Part shown: in pieces, positions 37,635 through 47,326 of the stretch
How positions within the stretch are numbered: the first letter of the stretch is position 1
Layout: every line of letters starts with the position of its first letter
NCBI RefSeq assembly: GCF_000514775.1
Contig: NZ_AZWO01000006.1
Coordinates: 1 to 64,000 of the forward strand
Source: Salinispora pacifica CNR114
GTDB taxonomy: Bacteria; Actinomycetota; Actinomycetes; Mycobacteriales; Micromonosporaceae
DNA length: 64,000 nt
Direction of reading: 5' to 3'
Made by a program: the position numbers and the translations under genes
Notes under the pieces: model-generated
Told to the model about the DNA's origin: nothing
Databases searched by the model: none
The model's input: only the letters and a program-made list of their open reading frames with translations

Positions 37635-37804
37635 GAGCCCTCCCCCGGCAGCAACCACAGGCCCCCGGCAACCGCCGCCAACATGGCCAGCGCCGCGGTG
37701 GTGAGCACCGCGCCCCGCGGCACCCCCTGTCGGTGCAACGAGACCGCCCCGCCGACCAGCACCCCAGCCAGAATCAGCAGCAGGATCGGCAGCACCCCAC
37801 CCAT
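37631..37804 (-). CDS. 57-aa membrane protein in his operon
   Basis: A tiny 57-residue protein with two transmembrane helices, residues 4-23 (VLPILLLILAGVLVGGAVSL) and 33-53, joined by a short basic loop HRQGVPRG. The ATG at 37804 has GGAGG nine bases upstream, which sits over an alternative GTG at 37813. Its stop overlaps the hisH start (GTGA), implying translation tied to HisH. Small membrane proteins at this place are seen in other actinobacterial his operons, but no role is known. Confidence 0.75.
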   Translation of the reverse strand: MGGVLPILLLILAGVLVGGAVSLHRQGVPRGAVLTTAALAMLAAVAGGLWLLPGEGS

Positions 37805-37835
37805 CAGCGCCACCCTCCACCCACGACCAGGACTT

Positions 37836-38447
37836 TCACAGCTTCCCCTTCGTGCTGGGCACCACGCCGGCAGTCCGCGGGTCCACGGCCGTCGCCTCGC
37901 GCAATGCCCGGGACACCGCCTTGAACTGGGCCTCCACCACGTGATGGGCGTCCGGATGTCCGCCCGGCCGGGCCGCCCGCAGCACGTCAACGTGCAGCGT
38001 GACCCGGGCCGACTGACCGAAGGACTCCCAGATGTGTCGGGTCATGCTCGTCGGGTAGACCGGTCCGATGTACGGGGCGAGCGACGGCTCGTCGTGCACG
38101 ACGTACGGCCGACCCGAGAGGTCAACGGCGGCCCGGACCAACACCTCGTCCATCGGAACGGTAGCCGAGCCGTACCGCCGGATGCCCGCCCGGTCACCCA
38201 GCGCGCGATCAACCGCGACGCCCAGCGCCAACGCCGTGTCCTCCATCGTGTGGTGCGCGTCGATGTGGAGGTCGCCGACGGTGTGCACGGTGAGATCAAA
38301 CCCGCCATGCCGGGCGACCTGGTGCAGCATGTGGTCATAGAAGCCGATACCGGTCTCGATGTCGGCCTTGCCGCTACCGTCGAGGTCGACCTCGACGAGA
38401 ACCTTGGTTTCCTTGGTGACCCGCTCAACCCGGGCGGTGCGACTCAT
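37836..38447 (-). CDS. hisB: Imidazoleglycerol-phosphate dehydratase
   Basis: A 203-residue IGPD that removes water from IGP in histidine synthesis. Two pseudo-repeats carry the manganese-binding motifs [14 protein letters not shown] near residue 63 and [12 protein letters not shown] near 166; [20 protein letters not shown] is also diagnostic. It is monofunctional, with no phosphatase domain. The ATG overlaps the hisC stop (ATGA). The 57-residue membrane protein gene follows after 31 bases. Confidence 0.96.
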   Translation of the reverse strand: MSRTARVERVTKETKVLVEVDLDGSGKADIETGIGFYDHMLHQVARHGGFDLTVHTVGDLHIDAHHTMEDTALALGVAVDRALGDRAGIRRYGSATVPMDEVLVRAAVDLSGRPYVVHDEPSLAPYIGPVYPTSMTRHIWESFGQSARVTLHVDVLRAARPGGHPDAHHVVEAQFKAVSRALREATAVDPRTAGVVPSTKGKL

Positions 38448-39520
38448 GACGAAAGCTTCTCCACAGCGATTAGGAAGGCATCGGTCTCGGCGGGGGTGCC
38501 GGCGGTGACCCGCAGCCAGCCGGGCAGGCCGACATCGCGAACCAGTACCCCGGCGTCGAGCAGGACCTGCCAGGCGGCCCGTTGGTCCCCGCCGACCTCG
38601 AACAGCACAAAGTTGGCGTCGCTGTCGGCGACCCGGTGACCGCGGGCCCGGAGCTCGGTCACGATCCGGTCCCGCTGCACCCGGATCGCCGAGACAGTGC
38701 TCAGCAACTCGTCGCGATGCGCCAGGGCGGCCCGCGCCGCCGCCTGCGTCAGCGCCGACAGGTGGTAGGGCAGCCGGACGAGTTGCACGGCCGCCACCAC
38801 CGCCGGGTCGGCGGCCAGGTAGCCCAGCCGGCCGCCGGCGAACCCGAACGCCTTGCTCATGGTGCGGGTCACCACCAGCCGGGGATGGTCGCTCAACAGC
38901 GACAGGGCGCTGACCGTGCCGGCCCGGGCAAACTCCGCGTACGCCTCGTCGACCACCACCATCCCCGGCGCCTCGGCCAGCACCGCCGTGACCACGGCCA
39001 GGTCCAGGACGGTGCCGGTGGGATTGTTCGGTGAGCAGAGAAAGACCACGTCCGGGCGGTGCTCACGGACCTGTGCCACCGCCGCGGCGACGGTCAGCCC
39101 GAAGTCGACGCCGCGCCGGGCCGGCGCCCACCGGGTGCCGGTGCCGAGCGCCAGCAGCGGATGCATCGAATACGCCGGCAGGAAACCGAGCGCGGTCCGT
39201 CCCGGCCCGCCGAAGACCTGGAGCAACTGCTGGTGGACCTCGTTGGAGCCATTGGCCGCCCAGATGTGGTCCAGGTTGAACCCGGCGCCCAGGTACGCCG
39301 CCAGGTCGCCACGGAGCGCCACCGCGTCCCGGTCCGGGTACCGGTTGAGGTCCCGCAGCTCGGCGGCGATCGCCCGGCCGATCGTCTCGGCCACCGCCTC
39401 CGGCACCGGGTACGAGTTCTCGTTCGTGTTCAGCCGAACCGAGGCATCCAGCTGCGGCGCCCCGTACGGGGTCAGCCCGCGCAGATCCGCCCGGATCGGC
39501 AGGTCGTCCCAGCTGGTCAC
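38444..39520 (-). CDS. hisC: Histidinol-phosphate aminotransferase
   Basis: A 358-residue PLP enzyme of aminotransferase class I/II. The Schiff-base lysine is Lys223 in [27 protein letters not shown] near 30 and SPNNPTG near 163 are conserved substrate and cofactor regions. GTG 39520 overlaps the hisD stop (GTGA) with GGGAG just before it; a long in-frame extension upstream lies inside hisD. It may also act on aromatic amino acids, as is known for this family. Confidence 0.95.
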   Translation of the reverse strand: MTSWDDLPIRADLRGLTPYGAPQLDASVRLNTNENSYPVPEAVAETIGRAIAAELRDLNRYPDRDAVALRGDLAAYLGAGFNLDHIWAANGSNEVHQQLLQVFGGPGRTALGFLPAYSMHPLLALGTGTRWAPARRGVDFGLTVAAAVAQVREHRPDVVFLCSPNNPTGTVLDLAVVTAVLAEAPGMVVVDEAYAEFARAGTVSALSLLSDHPRLVVTRTMSKAFGFAGGRLGYLAADPAVVAAVQLVRLPYHLSALTQAAARAALAHRDELLSTVSAIRVQRDRIVTELRARGHRVADSDANFVLFEVGGDQRAAWQVLLDAGVLVRDVGLPGWLRVTAGTPAETDAFLIAVEKLSS

Positions 39521-40839
39521 GACGCTCCCTCCGGCAGCCGGGCGGTGACCGCCTGGCCGTGTGCCGGCAGGTCTTCCGCCGTCGCCAGGGCGACCACGTG
39601 CGGCGCCACATCCCGCAGCGCGTCCTGCGTGTACTCCACCAGGTGGACACCGCGCAGAAAGGACTGCACCGACAAGCCCGACGAGTGCCGGGCGCAGCCC
39701 CCGGTGGGCAGCACATGGTTGGAGCCGGCGCAGTAGTCGCCGAGCGACACCGGTGACCAGGCCCCGATAAAGATCGCTCCGGCGTTGCGCACCCGCAGCG
39801 CCCACTCGCGGGCACTCTCGGTCTGGACTTCCAGATGCTCGGCCGCATAGGCGTCCACCACCCGCAGCCCGGCCGCCAGGTCCGCGACGAGGACGACGCC
39901 GCTCTGCTCTCCGGTGAGCGCGGTGCTCACCCGCTCGGTGTGCCGGGTCGCCGGTACCTGCCGGGCCAACTCCCGGTCCACCGCGTCGGCCAGCTCCACC
40001 GACGGGGTGACCAGCACACTCGCCGCGAGCGGGTCGTGCTCGGCCTGGCTGATCAGGTCGGCGGCCACATGCACCGGGTCGGCGGTGTGGTCGGCCAAGA
40101 TCGCGATCTCGGTGGGACCCGCCTCGGCGTCGATGCCCACCACACCCCGCAGCAACCGTTTGGCGGCGGTGACCCAGATATTGCCCGGCCCGGTGATCAG
40201 ATCAACCGGCGGACAGAAGGCGGTGCTGTCCGGGTCAACCGCACTGCCGTGCGCGAGCATCGCCACCGCCTGCGCGCCGCCGACGGCGTACACCTCGGTC
40301 ACCCCAAGCAGGGCGCAGGCGGCGAGTACCCGCGGCTCGGGCAACCCGCCGTTGTCCTTCTGCGGTGGACTGGCCACAACCAGCTCACGTACCCCGGCCT
40401 CCTGCGCGGGCACCACGTTCATGACCACCGTTGACGGGTACATCGCCAGACCACCGGGCACGTAGAGCCCGACCCGGTCAACCGGCACCCAGCGCTCGGT
40501 CACCGTGCCGCCCGGTACGACCTGCGTGGTGTGGTCGCTGCGACGCTGCGCGGCGTGCACCCGGCGGGCCCGGTTGATCGACTCCGACAACGCGGCGCGA
40601 ACCCGCGGGTCGAGCGTGCCCTCAGCCTCGGCTATCGCCTCCGCCGGGACCCGCAGCACCTCCGGCGAGACCCCGTCGAACCGCTCGCTCGCCGCCCGGA
40701 TCGCCGGGTAACCATGCTCCCGCACCGCCGCCACGAGCGGACGGATCTGCTCGACAGCCGCGGAGACGTCGAGCCGGGCACGGGGCAGCAGGCGGCGCGG
40801 GTCACGAACCCCGCCACGTAGGTCAATCCGGTGCAACAC
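39517..40839 (-). CDS. hisD: Histidinol dehydrogenase
   Basis: A 440-residue NAD- and zinc-dependent enzyme performing the last two oxidations to histidine. Motifs include [50 protein letters not shown] and [14 protein letters not shown], with zinc-binding His and Gln residues and the catalytic Glu-His pair. GTG 40839 gives the family N-terminus with LHRIDLRGG; the AAGG just before it is tightly spaced. First gene of the his operon; codons upstream in frame lie in the divergent promoter region. Confidence 0.95.
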   Translation of the reverse strand: MLHRIDLRGGVRDPRRLLPRARLDVSAAVEQIRPLVAAVREHGYPAIRAASERFDGVSPEVLRVPAEAIAEAEGTLDPRVRAALSESINRARRVHAAQRRSDHTTQVVPGGTVTERWVPVDRVGLYVPGGLAMYPSTVVMNVVPAQEAGVRELVVASPPQKDNGGLPEPRVLAACALLGVTEVYAVGGAQAVAMLAHGSAVDPDSTAFCPPVDLITGPGNIWVTAAKRLLRGVVGIDAEAGPTEIAILADHTADPVHVAADLISQAEHDPLAASVLVTPSVELADAVDRELARQVPATRHTERVSTALTGEQSGVVLVADLAAGLRVVDAYAAEHLEVQTESAREWALRVRNAGAIFIGAWSPVSLGDYCAGSNHVLPTGGCARHSSGLSVQSFLRGVHLVEYTQDALRDVAPHVVALATAEDLPAHGQAVTARLPEGAS

Positions 40840-40934
40840 CCTTGCGAGTCTAGGCGGCTCGGGTCCGGGCTGACCGGCACCGCCCACACGGCGAGACGAT
40901 GAGCCGAGACACACCCTCCGGAGCCGGATCGGGC

Positions 40935-40940
40935 TACCCT
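40935..40940 (+). promoter_or_regulatory. Candidate -10 box for leaderless LON gene
   Basis: TACCCT ends six bases before the GTG at 40947, the spacing expected for a leaderless actinobacterial transcript. No clear -35 is seen. Confidence 0.4.
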
Positions 40941-40946
40941 CGACCC

Positions 40947-41645
40947 GTGACTGCGCGGCTGCCGGTGTTCCCGCTCGGGACCGTTCTCTTCCCCGGTCTG
41001 GTGCTGCCGCTACACATCTTCGAAGACCGATACCGGGCCCTGGTGCGCCACCTACTCACCCTCCCGGAGCAGCGGCCACGCGAGTTCGGCGTGGTGGCGA
41101 TCCGGACCGGTTGGGAGGTCGCTCCCACCGCGCCGGACGGCCGCCCGTTGCCCGACGCCGACGTCACGCTGCACGAGGTCGGCTGCACCGCCGAGCTGCG
41201 CCAGGTGACCGAGCTGCCGGACGGGGGCTACGACATCGTCACCGTGGGTCGGCAGCGGTTCCGGATAGACAGCGTCCACCGGGCCAGCGCGCCGTACCTG
41301 ACTGCCGAGGTCGAGTGGTTGCCCGAGCCGCACCCCCCGGACCAGGCGGGAGAGCTGTCCGCCCGGGTGACCGCGGTCTTCCGCCAGTACCTGGGCCTGA
41401 TCCGCGCCGAACCGGAGGAGGCCTCGGAGCAGCTCCCGGAGGACCCAACCGTCCTGTCGCACCTGGTCGCCGCGACGGCCGCGCTGACCCTCGCCGACCG
41501 ACAGCGGCTACTCGCCATCGACGGCACCGCTGACCGGCTCCGCGCCGAGCTGCGACTGCTCACCCGCGAGGCGGCTCTGCTGCGCCGGGTCCGGGCGGTT
41601 CCGGTGCCGCTGAAGGAGCTGGCGTCTCCGCCGACGCCCAACTGA
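40947..41645 (+). CDS. LON substrate-binding domain protein
   Basis: A 232-residue protein that is essentially a stand-alone N-terminal domain of the Lon protease, without ATPase or protease domains. It begins with [28 protein letters not shown], the classical opening, and has [32 protein letters not shown] helical region with Glu-rich stretches ends it. Function is unknown; it may bind unfolded proteins. GTG 40947 is used because the family starts here; an upstream in-frame ATG at 40899 gives an atypical extension. Its last 86 bases overlap the opposite-strand gene. Confidence 0.88.
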   Translation: MTARLPVFPLGTVLFPGLVLPLHIFEDRYRALVRHLLTLPEQRPREFGVVAIRTGWEVAPTAPDGRPLPDADVTLHEVGCTAELRQVTELPDGGYDIVTVGRQRFRIDSVHRASAPYLTAEVEWLPEPHPPDQAGELSARVTAVFRQYLGLIRAEPEEASEQLPEDPTVLSHLVAATAALTLADRQRLLAIDGTADRLRAELRLLTREAALLRRVRAVPVPLKELASPPTPN

Positions 41646-42387
41646 CGCCCGGCCCGGTCGACCAGTCGGGTGTCGGCTCCGGGCGCAACGACGGCCAACG
41701 GGACCAGCCCGCCAGCAGGGTGTAGCCGACCGCCGCGCCAAACGCGGGCAGCAGCACGTTGCCGTACGGCACCGGCAGGGGACCCACCCACCTCACTCCC
41801 CCGGCTCGCAGTTGCGCGGGTTGTCCGAAGGTCTGCCCCTCCGCGGCGGTCGCCAACAGGTGCTCGAAGGTGGCCAGCCCCACCTGTTGGCCAACCTGCC
41901 AGGCGACCAGCGCCGCGCCCAGCGACCCCAGCACGGCGGCAGCCAGTCCGATCGGGCCCCGCGAGCGGCGCAGCAGGAACCAGAGGCCGACCGCGACCAG
42001 GACGCCGAAGCCGAGACCGAGCAGGCTGAACCAGCCGTCGGCAGCGATCGGCTGCTCCGGCTGCGACTCGCCGTAGACAGCACCCGACTCGGTCTGCAGC
42101 ACCGGGGTGTCGGGGGCCAGCGTGGCCCAGAGCAACCCCAGCGGAACCCCGAGGATCATCACCCCGAACGCTCCCGCCGCCGCCCACCCGAGCTGCGGCC
42201 GGAGCCGTTGCCGCGGCGCCGCGGCAACGGACGGCGCCTCGTACCAGGTCAATGAGGCCGGTGGTACCGGCCCGACGGCCGAGGCACGATCTGGGTACGG
42301 CGACGTGCGGCCATCGCCCAGCGACTCGACGTACGGCGGTTCGGCCCCGGATCTGGGCCGGTCGGGGTCGGGGGTGTCCGCGCTCAC
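41560..42387 (-). CDS. Conserved membrane protein, Pro-rich ends
   Basis: A 275-residue protein. The N-terminal 60 residues are disordered (Pro, Asp, Ser-rich) and four hydrophobic helices lie near 68-90, 118-137, 144-163 and 208-228, with an extracytoplasmic loop between the first two. The last 50 residues are Pro/Ala/Ser-rich. It resembles membrane proteins that sit near his genes in actinobacteria, but I cannot name a family with confidence. Its 3' end overlaps that of the LON gene by 86 bases, tail to tail. The start codon is GTG with a weak Shine-Dalgarno. Confidence 0.75.
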   Translation of the reverse strand: MSADTPDPDRPRSGAEPPYVESLGDGRTSPYPDRASAVGPVPPASLTWYEAPSVAAAPRQRLRPQLGWAAAGAFGVMILGVPLGLLWATLAPDTPVLQTESGAVYGESQPEQPIAADGWFSLLGLGFGVLVAVGLWFLLRRSRGPIGLAAAVLGSLGAALVAWQVGQQVGLATFEHLLATAAEGQTFGQPAQLRAGGVRWVGPLPVPYGNVLLPAFGAAVGYTLLAGWSRWPSLRPEPTPDWSTGPGVSWASAETPAPSAAPEPPGPGAAEPPRG

Positions 42388-42443
42388 CCGATGATCCTCT
42401 CAGGAGTGGCGGCGCCATGGGGCGCCGGTGGACGACACGCCAC

Positions 42444-43901
42444 TCAGCGGGCGAACGGCTCCAGCATCACCGCGGCGGCGCTCAACCACGCCTCCCGGGT
42501 CGCCGGCTGGAGCTGGTGGTACTCGATTGACGAGCCGGACTCCAGGATCGGGTCATATGGCACCACAGTCACCGCCCGGGTCCGGGTAGCGAAGTGTCGT
42601 TCCAGGTCGGCCCGGAGCTCACTGTGCCCTGGGGTCGGGCACGAGATCAGGGTCACCGCGTTGTCAGCCAACTCCCCCATGCCCACCTCGTGTAGCAGGT
42701 CGAGCATCCAGTCCGCGCTGAACGCGGCGTCTTCCCGCGGCACCGTGGTGACCACAAGTTGGTCGGCGGCCTGCATGACGGTACGCCAGTTGGGGCTCTC
42801 CACGTTGTTGCCGGTGTCCACGCAGATCACGTCGTGGGTGCGGCGGAGCAGTTCCAGCACCCGCCGGACGGTGAACTGGTCCAGCCGTTGGGCGAACCGG
42901 GGACTCTCCTCACCCGCCAGCACGTCGTACGAGCCGTCTGAGGCGTGCCGGAGATAGTCGTCGAGCTGCTCCAGCAGCTGCGGCCCATCCTTGATCTCGA
43001 TGTGCGCGAGGTCGCTGATCAGGTGCCGAATGGTACGGGCGTGCCGGGCACTGCCCGCACGCAGCCCGAGCGTGCCCCGTAGCTCGTTGTCGTCCCAGGC
43101 CAGTACGCCCCGGCCGCGTACGCTGCCGACGGTCGCGGCGGCCAGCACGGTCGCGGTGGTTTTGTGCACTCCACCCTTGGGATTCGCGAACGCCAGCACC
43201 CGGGGGCCGCCGAGCTCCCCCCGGAGTACGTTTGCCGCGCGCTCCGATCCACTCCGCGCCGACTGCGGCCGCCACTCCAGTCGAGCGTAGCCCCGGCCTA
43301 CCGCGGGCTGGTAAGCCGGCTCAGGCCGATACGCCGGCTCAGGCCGATAGTCGTTCCCCGGCCGATACCCGGGCTCAGCCGGGTGCGCCGGCTGAGTCCG
43401 GTAGCCGTTCGCTGCCGGCGGAGCATGCCGGTAGCCGTTGTCCAGCAAGGCATAGCGGGACGGCGCCGGCGCTGCCTCCGGTTCGGAGTAGCGGGGCTCC
43501 GGAGCCGGCGGCAGCGGGGCCCGGTAGCCCGGATCAGCCCCATACGCCGGATCGGCCGGTAATCCCCGCTCGGCCCGGTAAGCACCCCGGTGCCCCGCGT
43601 CCCGCGGATCGGCCCCGTAGGTTCGCGCCTCCGCGCCATACGACACCTCGGCGGGCGGCAAGCCCGAGCCCGGCACGTGCGACCCGACTGCCGGCACGCG
43701 GGCCGCGTAGCCGTTGCCGTCGGCCCGTCGGGGCAATGACTCGGCCTGAGCCGCATGCCCCGACCGGTCCGGCCCGGCTGGCTCAGCGGCACGGCTACCG
43801 AGCCTCGCCCGGTCGAGCAACGCCCGCCACCGCGGTGCCGGTTCGGCGGGCTGGCCCCAGCCGGTCTCGCTGCCCTCCACGGCTCGCCCTCCCAGCTCCA
43901 T
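42444..43901 (-). CDS. MinD/ParA-like ATPase with disordered N-terminus (EspI-like)
   Basis: A 485-residue protein. The first 220 residues are low-complexity, rich in Pro, Tyr, Ala, Gly and Arg, with repeated YRPEPAYRPEPAYQP. The C-terminal half is a deviant-Walker P-loop ATPase: KGGVHKTT at 242-249, DTGNN near 358 and later switch residues. The arrangement recalls EspI-like proteins of ESX secretion loci and surface ParA-like proteins, rather than chromosome ParA. No ParB gene or ESX component is nearby. ATG 43901 is listed; GTG 43880 has a better GGGAGG site. The PD-repeat protein gene lies just upstream and is a likely partner. Confidence 0.82.
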   Translation of the reverse strand: MELGGRAVEGSETGWGQPAEPAPRWRALLDRARLGSRAAEPAGPDRSGHAAQAESLPRRADGNGYAARVPAVGSHVPGSGLPPAEVSYGAEARTYGADPRDAGHRGAYRAERGLPADPAYGADPGYRAPLPPAPEPRYSEPEAAPAPSRYALLDNGYRHAPPAANGYRTQPAHPAEPGYRPGNDYRPEPAYRPEPAYQPAVGRGYARLEWRPQSARSGSERAANVLRGELGGPRVLAFANPKGGVHKTTATVLAAATVGSVRGRGVLAWDDNELRGTLGLRAGSARHARTIRHLISDLAHIEIKDGPQLLEQLDDYLRHASDGSYDVLAGEESPRFAQRLDQFTVRRVLELLRRTHDVICVDTGNNVESPNWRTVMQAADQLVVTTVPREDAAFSADWMLDLLHEVGMGELADNAVTLISCPTPGHSELRADLERHFATRTRAVTVVPYDPILESGSSIEYHQLQPATREAWLSAAAVMLEPFAR

Positions 43902-43945
43902 GCTGCCGCCCCGTCTGACAGGCTACGAACGAAAGCCTATTAGGG

Positions 43946-45133
43946 CTATACCGATCCGCCTGCCACCGGGCCGACCTCAGCTTCCGAAACCGGCCCGGAG
44001 GCACCGCTGCTGACCACGTTCGCCGAGGTGGCCGGCGTGGGCGGCGCCCCAGACGCGAGGTCGGAGGTTGGTGAAATTGATGGTGACTTCCTCGCCTCTG
44101 GGGCTGGGCCGGGAACGGGTTCCTCCGTCGGCGTCGGCGGGCTGAGAGTGACCGGTTCGGGGCTCGGGGTGGGGCTGGCCTGGTCTGGGACCACCGGGGT
44201 GGGGGTGGTGACCGGATCCGGGACCGCCGGGTCGGGAACAACCGGGTCGGAAACCGCTGGATCCGGGACCACCGGGTCAGGAACAACCGGGTCAGGGAAG
44301 ACCGGATCGGGGGTGGTCAGATCGGAGTCCGCAAGGGGGTGCGCCACCGCATCCTGCTCTGGCAGGGGCGGGGTGAAGACGGTACGGTCCAGCCGACGCA
44401 CCTCCGGCGCGGGATCAACGACCCGCACGTCCGGCTGGGACGCCACCTGGCGCAACTCGACCGGCTCCGCGCGGACCACCGCCGCGTAGACGCAGGCACA
44501 CCCGCCACGGTATGCCGTTGCCTCGGCCTCCGCCATCTGCGCTGCGCTCAGGTACAACTCGCGCTGCTCGCGCTGCTCCGGTCTCTCATCAGTGACCGCG
44601 GCGGCCCGGGACCGGTAGTCACCCGCCTCCCGTTCCTTGCGGGCCGCCAGGTCAGCCATGGCGGTGATCACATCTTTCGGCAGGCCCGGCACGTCGATCC
44701 GGACAACCTCCGGCTGCCGCTCAGGTAACGGCACCCGGCCGATGACAGCGGCGACCGGCACGTCACCGAGGACGTTGGCGGCCTGATCCGGCGTCAGGTA
44801 CGCCGACAGCGAGACCAGCGCGAAGGTGCCGCTCGCTGGGGACGGGACCGCCGTCGGTAGCGCTGCCAGGTCATCCGTGGCATCCTGCAGATAGCCGGGA
44901 ATTGATTCCCCGGCGGCCACCCCGACCCGGGTCATCTCGTCCGCAGTGGGAGCACCGGCCGGCGGAGCGCCGGTTCCCCACACCGCGGTGACCGCTACCG
45001 CAAGGCAGGAGAGCAGCACGGCCCCGAGGAGGAGCCCGAATTGGGCAGAACCCTGGGCCAGCCGGTTCGCCGCGCCCACGAGGTGGGGTAACAGCCGCTG
45101 GTCCAGCTGGCGCAGCAGGTCACCGGAGCGCAC
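43946..45133 (-). CDS. Single-pass surface protein with PD-repeat tail
   Basis: A 395-residue protein with one transmembrane helix at about 32-54 (FGLLLGAVLLSCLAVAVTAVW) after a short cytoplasmic head. An extracytoplasmic domain (about 65-250) has a two-cysteine motif GGCACVYA near 210-217 and a helical, charged section RPEQREQRELYLSAAQMAEAE. The tail 275-308 is seven near-identical PDPVV-type units, then a Pro/Thr/Ser-rich end. This architecture could span the cell wall. GTG 45133 is chosen; the frame continues upstream inside rluD. No family recognised. Confidence 0.75.
   Translation of the reverse strand: MRSGDLLRQLDQRLLPHLVGAANRLAQGSAQFGLLLGAVLLSCLAVAVTAVWGTGAPPAGAPTADEMTRVGVAAGESIPGYLQDATDDLAALPTAVPSPASGTFALVSLSAYLTPDQAANVLGDVPVAAVIGRVPLPERQPEVVRIDVPGLPKDVITAMADLAARKEREAGDYRSRAAAVTDERPEQREQRELYLSAAQMAEAEATAYRGGCACVYAAVVRAEPVELRQVASQPDVRVVDPAPEVRRLDRTVFTPPLPEQDAVAHPLADSDLTTPDPVFPDPVVPDPVVPDPAVSDPVVPDPAVPDPVTTPTPVVPDQASPTPSPEPVTLSPPTPTEEPVPGPAPEARKSPSISPTSDLASGAPPTPATSANVVSSGASGPVSEAEVGPVAGGSV
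44210..44311 (-). repeat. Tandem 15-bp repeats encoding PDPVV units
   Basis: About seven 15-base units encode PDPVF, PDPVV, PDPVV, PDPAV, SDPVV, PDPAV and PDPV in residues 275-308 of the surface protein. Such coding repeats can change copy number by slippage. Confidence 0.85.
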
Positions 45134-45182
45134 GGACGGAGACCCCCTCGTCGCGTTTGGATCGTTCAGGTCATGGCCGCGC

Positions 45183-46127
45183 TCATTCCCGCAGGATTCC
45201 CAGAGCACGGTCCAGGTCGTCAGGGTAGCCGCTGACGAAGCAGACCTCCTCCCCTGTGCGGGGATGGCGGAACCCCAACTCCCGGGCGTGTAGCCACTGC
45301 CGATCCAGGCCGAGCCGCTTGGCGAGGGTGGGATCGGCCCCATAAGTGAGGTCGCCCACACAGGGGTGCCGCAGCGTCGAGAAATGCACGCGGATCTGGT
45401 GGGTACGGCCCGTCTCCAGCCGTACGTCCACCAGACTGGCCGCCGGAAACGCCTCAAGGGTGTCGTAGTGGGTGATGCTGGGCTTACCGCCCGAGACCAC
45501 CGCCCAGCGGTAGTCGTGGTGTGGGTGCCGATCGATCGGAGCGTCGATGGTGCCCCGCAACGGATCGAGGTGCCCCTGCACCACGGCGTGGTAACGCTTC
45601 TCCACCTCGCGGTACTTGAACGCCCGCTTCAGGAAGGTGTAGGCCTGCTCGCTCTTGGCCACCACCATGATCCCAGTCGTGCCGACGTCGAGCCGGTGCA
45701 CCACGCCCTGCCGCTCGGCCGCGCCGCTGGTGGCGATCCGGTGGCCGATCGCGGCAAGCCCACCGATCACGGTCGGTCCGGTCCAACCGGGACTGGGGTG
45801 AGCGGCCACGCCAACCGGCTTGTCCACCACCACGATGTCGTCGTCGGCATACACGACGCCCAGGCCGGATACCGCCTGCGGCACGACGGCCGGCGGAGCC
45901 GCCGGCGCCGGCAGCGTCACCTCCAGCCAGGACCCGGCCCGAATCTTGTAGGAATTAGCCCGCACCGTGCCGTCGACCAGCGCGGCGCCCTCGTCAACCA
46001 GGGCCGCCGCGGTCGTCCGGGAGAGCCCGAAGAGCCGCGCAACGGCCTGGTCGAGGCGGAGTCCGTCGAGCCCGTCCGGGACTGGCAGCGATCGTTGGTC
46101 ACCGCCGGCCGCATACGCCGCCGTCAT
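45183..46127 (-). CDS. rluD: Ribosomal large subunit pseudouridine synthase D-type
   Basis: A 314-residue RluA-family enzyme that converts uridines in 23S rRNA to pseudouridine. An S4 RNA-binding domain (about 15-75, [22 protein letters not shown]) precedes the catalytic domain with HRLDVGTTG at 144-152; Asp147 is the nucleophile. RTHQIRVHF and YGAD are later conserved motifs. The ATG overlaps the lspA stop codon (ATGA), as in many actinobacteria where lspA-rluD is a pair, with GGGAG upstream. Upstream in-frame sequence belongs to lspA and is rejected. Confidence 0.94.
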   Translation of the reverse strand: MTAAYAAGGDQRSLPVPDGLDGLRLDQAVARLFGLSRTTAAALVDEGAALVDGTVRANSYKIRAGSWLEVTLPAPAAPPAVVPQAVSGLGVVYADDDIVVVDKPVGVAAHPSPGWTGPTVIGGLAAIGHRIATSGAAERQGVVHRLDVGTTGIMVVAKSEQAYTFLKRAFKYREVEKRYHAVVQGHLDPLRGTIDAPIDRHPHHDYRWAVVSGGKPSITHYDTLEAFPAASLVDVRLETGRTHQIRVHFSTLRHPCVGDLTYGADPTLAKRLGLDRQWLHARELGFRHPRTGEEVCFVSGYPDDLDRALGILRE

Positions 46128-46843
46128 GCCCGCTCCCGGGGCGCCGTGGGGGTCGCCTGCCGTCCGCCCCGGCCGAGCCGGCTGCCGTCGCGCTGGCGGC
46201 CGGTCAGTTCCAGGAACACCGCGAGGAAGACGCCGCAAACCAGAGCGCTGTCGGCCACGTTGAACACCGGAAACGCCCGGCCGTACGGCTCCAGGACACT
46301 GATCATGTCGACCACGTGACCGACGAACCAGCCCGGAGCACGGAAGATGCGGTCCATCAGGTTTCCGAGTGCCCCGCCGAGCACCAGCCCCAACGACACC
46401 GCCCAGGGCAGGGAGCGCAGGCGCAGCGCGGTCCAGAGGATCCAGCCGATCACGAGGATGGTGATCAGCGAGAAGATCCAGGTGTGGTCGGCGCCGATGC
46501 TCCACGCCGCGCCGCTGTTGCGGGTGAGGCTGAGATAGACCAGGCCGCCCAGGAGCTGGACCGGCTCTCGGCCCTCCAGCGCCTGAAGTGCCAGATGCTT
46601 GGTCCCGAGGTCGAGCGCCAGCACGGTGAGGCCGATGCCGAGCAGGACCGACGCGGCGCGGCGCCGGGTCGTCGCACCGTCGGCGGCGCCGGGCGACTCG
46701 ACGGCACCGGGCAACTCGGCGGCAACGGGCGGCCCATCCGCCTCGACGGCGCCATCCGGCCCGGGGGCCGGACGGCCCTCGGCGGGCCCGGTTGACCCGG
46801 TCGCCTCGGCACGGCCGGATCCCGGGGTCGGTCCTGCGGTCAT
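46124..46843 (-). CDS. lspA: Lipoprotein signal peptidase
   Basis: A 239-residue aspartic membrane protease (signal peptidase II) that cuts lipoproteins after Lgt modification. Four helices lie near 66-83, 120-142, 148-163 and 196-215. The catalytic dyad is Asp179 in HVVDM and Asp198 in NVADSA, with the same 19-residue spacing as in the Pseudomonas enzyme. The first 60 residues are an acidic Pro/Gly/Ala-rich extension, absent from most family members. The ATG has GGGGAG four bases ahead and the stop overlaps rluD. Confidence 0.94.
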   Translation of the reverse strand: MTAGPTPGSGRAEATGSTGPAEGRPAPGPDGAVEADGPPVAAELPGAVESPGAADGATTRRRAASVLLGIGLTVLALDLGTKHLALQALEGREPVQLLGGLVYLSLTRNSGAAWSIGADHTWIFSLITILVIGWILWTALRLRSLPWAVSLGLVLGGALGNLMDRIFRAPGWFVGHVVDMISVLEPYGRAFPVFNVADSALVCGVFLAVFLELTGRQRDGSRLGRGGRQATPTAPRERA

Positions 46844-46906
46844 CTACTCCCCATCGACGCTCGCGGCGGCGGACGCCGCCTCACCGGGCTACTGGAGAGC
46901 GAGGTC

Positions 46907-47326
46907 TCAGCGCCGCTCCGCCAGCTGCTTACAGGTCACACAGAGGGTCGCCGACGGGAAGGCGGCCAGCCGCTCCACCGGGATCGGGTTGCCGCACCGT
47001 TCGCACCAGCCGTAGCCACCCTCATCGAGCCGTTCCAATGCCCGCTCGACCTGCGTGATCCGTTCCAGGATGCTGTTGGCGAGGGAAATCTCCTGCTCCC
47101 GCTCGAACGTCTTGGTGCCGGTGTCGGCCTGGTCATCCCCGGCCGAGTCGGTCAGCCGGTCGCGCTGCAGCTCGGTGATCTCGCTCAACGTCTGATCATA
47201 CTCGGCACGAAGCTCGTCCCGCCGTGCCGCCAGGGCTGCCCGGATCTTCTCGGTCTCCGCCGCGCTGCGGGTGGACTTGGTCGCCGGCTTACGGCCGGCG
47301 GTCCTGGTGTCGGCTGGCTTCGCCAT
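46907..47326 (-). CDS. DksA/TraR C4-type zinc finger protein
   Basis: A 139-residue protein with a coiled-coil (about 24-100) and a C-terminal four-cysteine zinc finger, Cys108, Cys111, Cys129 and Cys132 (CERCGNPIPVERL then CVTC). It belongs to the DksA/TraR family that can enter the RNA polymerase secondary channel; actinobacterial members are shorter in proven function. The N-terminus is basic with TRTAGRKPATKSTR. ATG 47326 has AAGGGAG five bases upstream. A good promoter lies about 115 bases before it. Confidence 0.9.
   Translation of the reverse strand: MAKPADTRTAGRKPATKSTRSAAETEKIRAALAARRDELRAEYDQTLSEITELQRDRLTDSAGDDQADTGTKTFEREQEISLANSILERITQVERALERLDEGGYGWCERCGNPIPVERLAAFPSATLCVTCKQLAERR

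Noticed and set aside
42444..43901. Chromosome-partitioning parA
   Set aside because: There is no parB or parS-like repeats nearby and the long disordered head is unlike chromosomal ParA.
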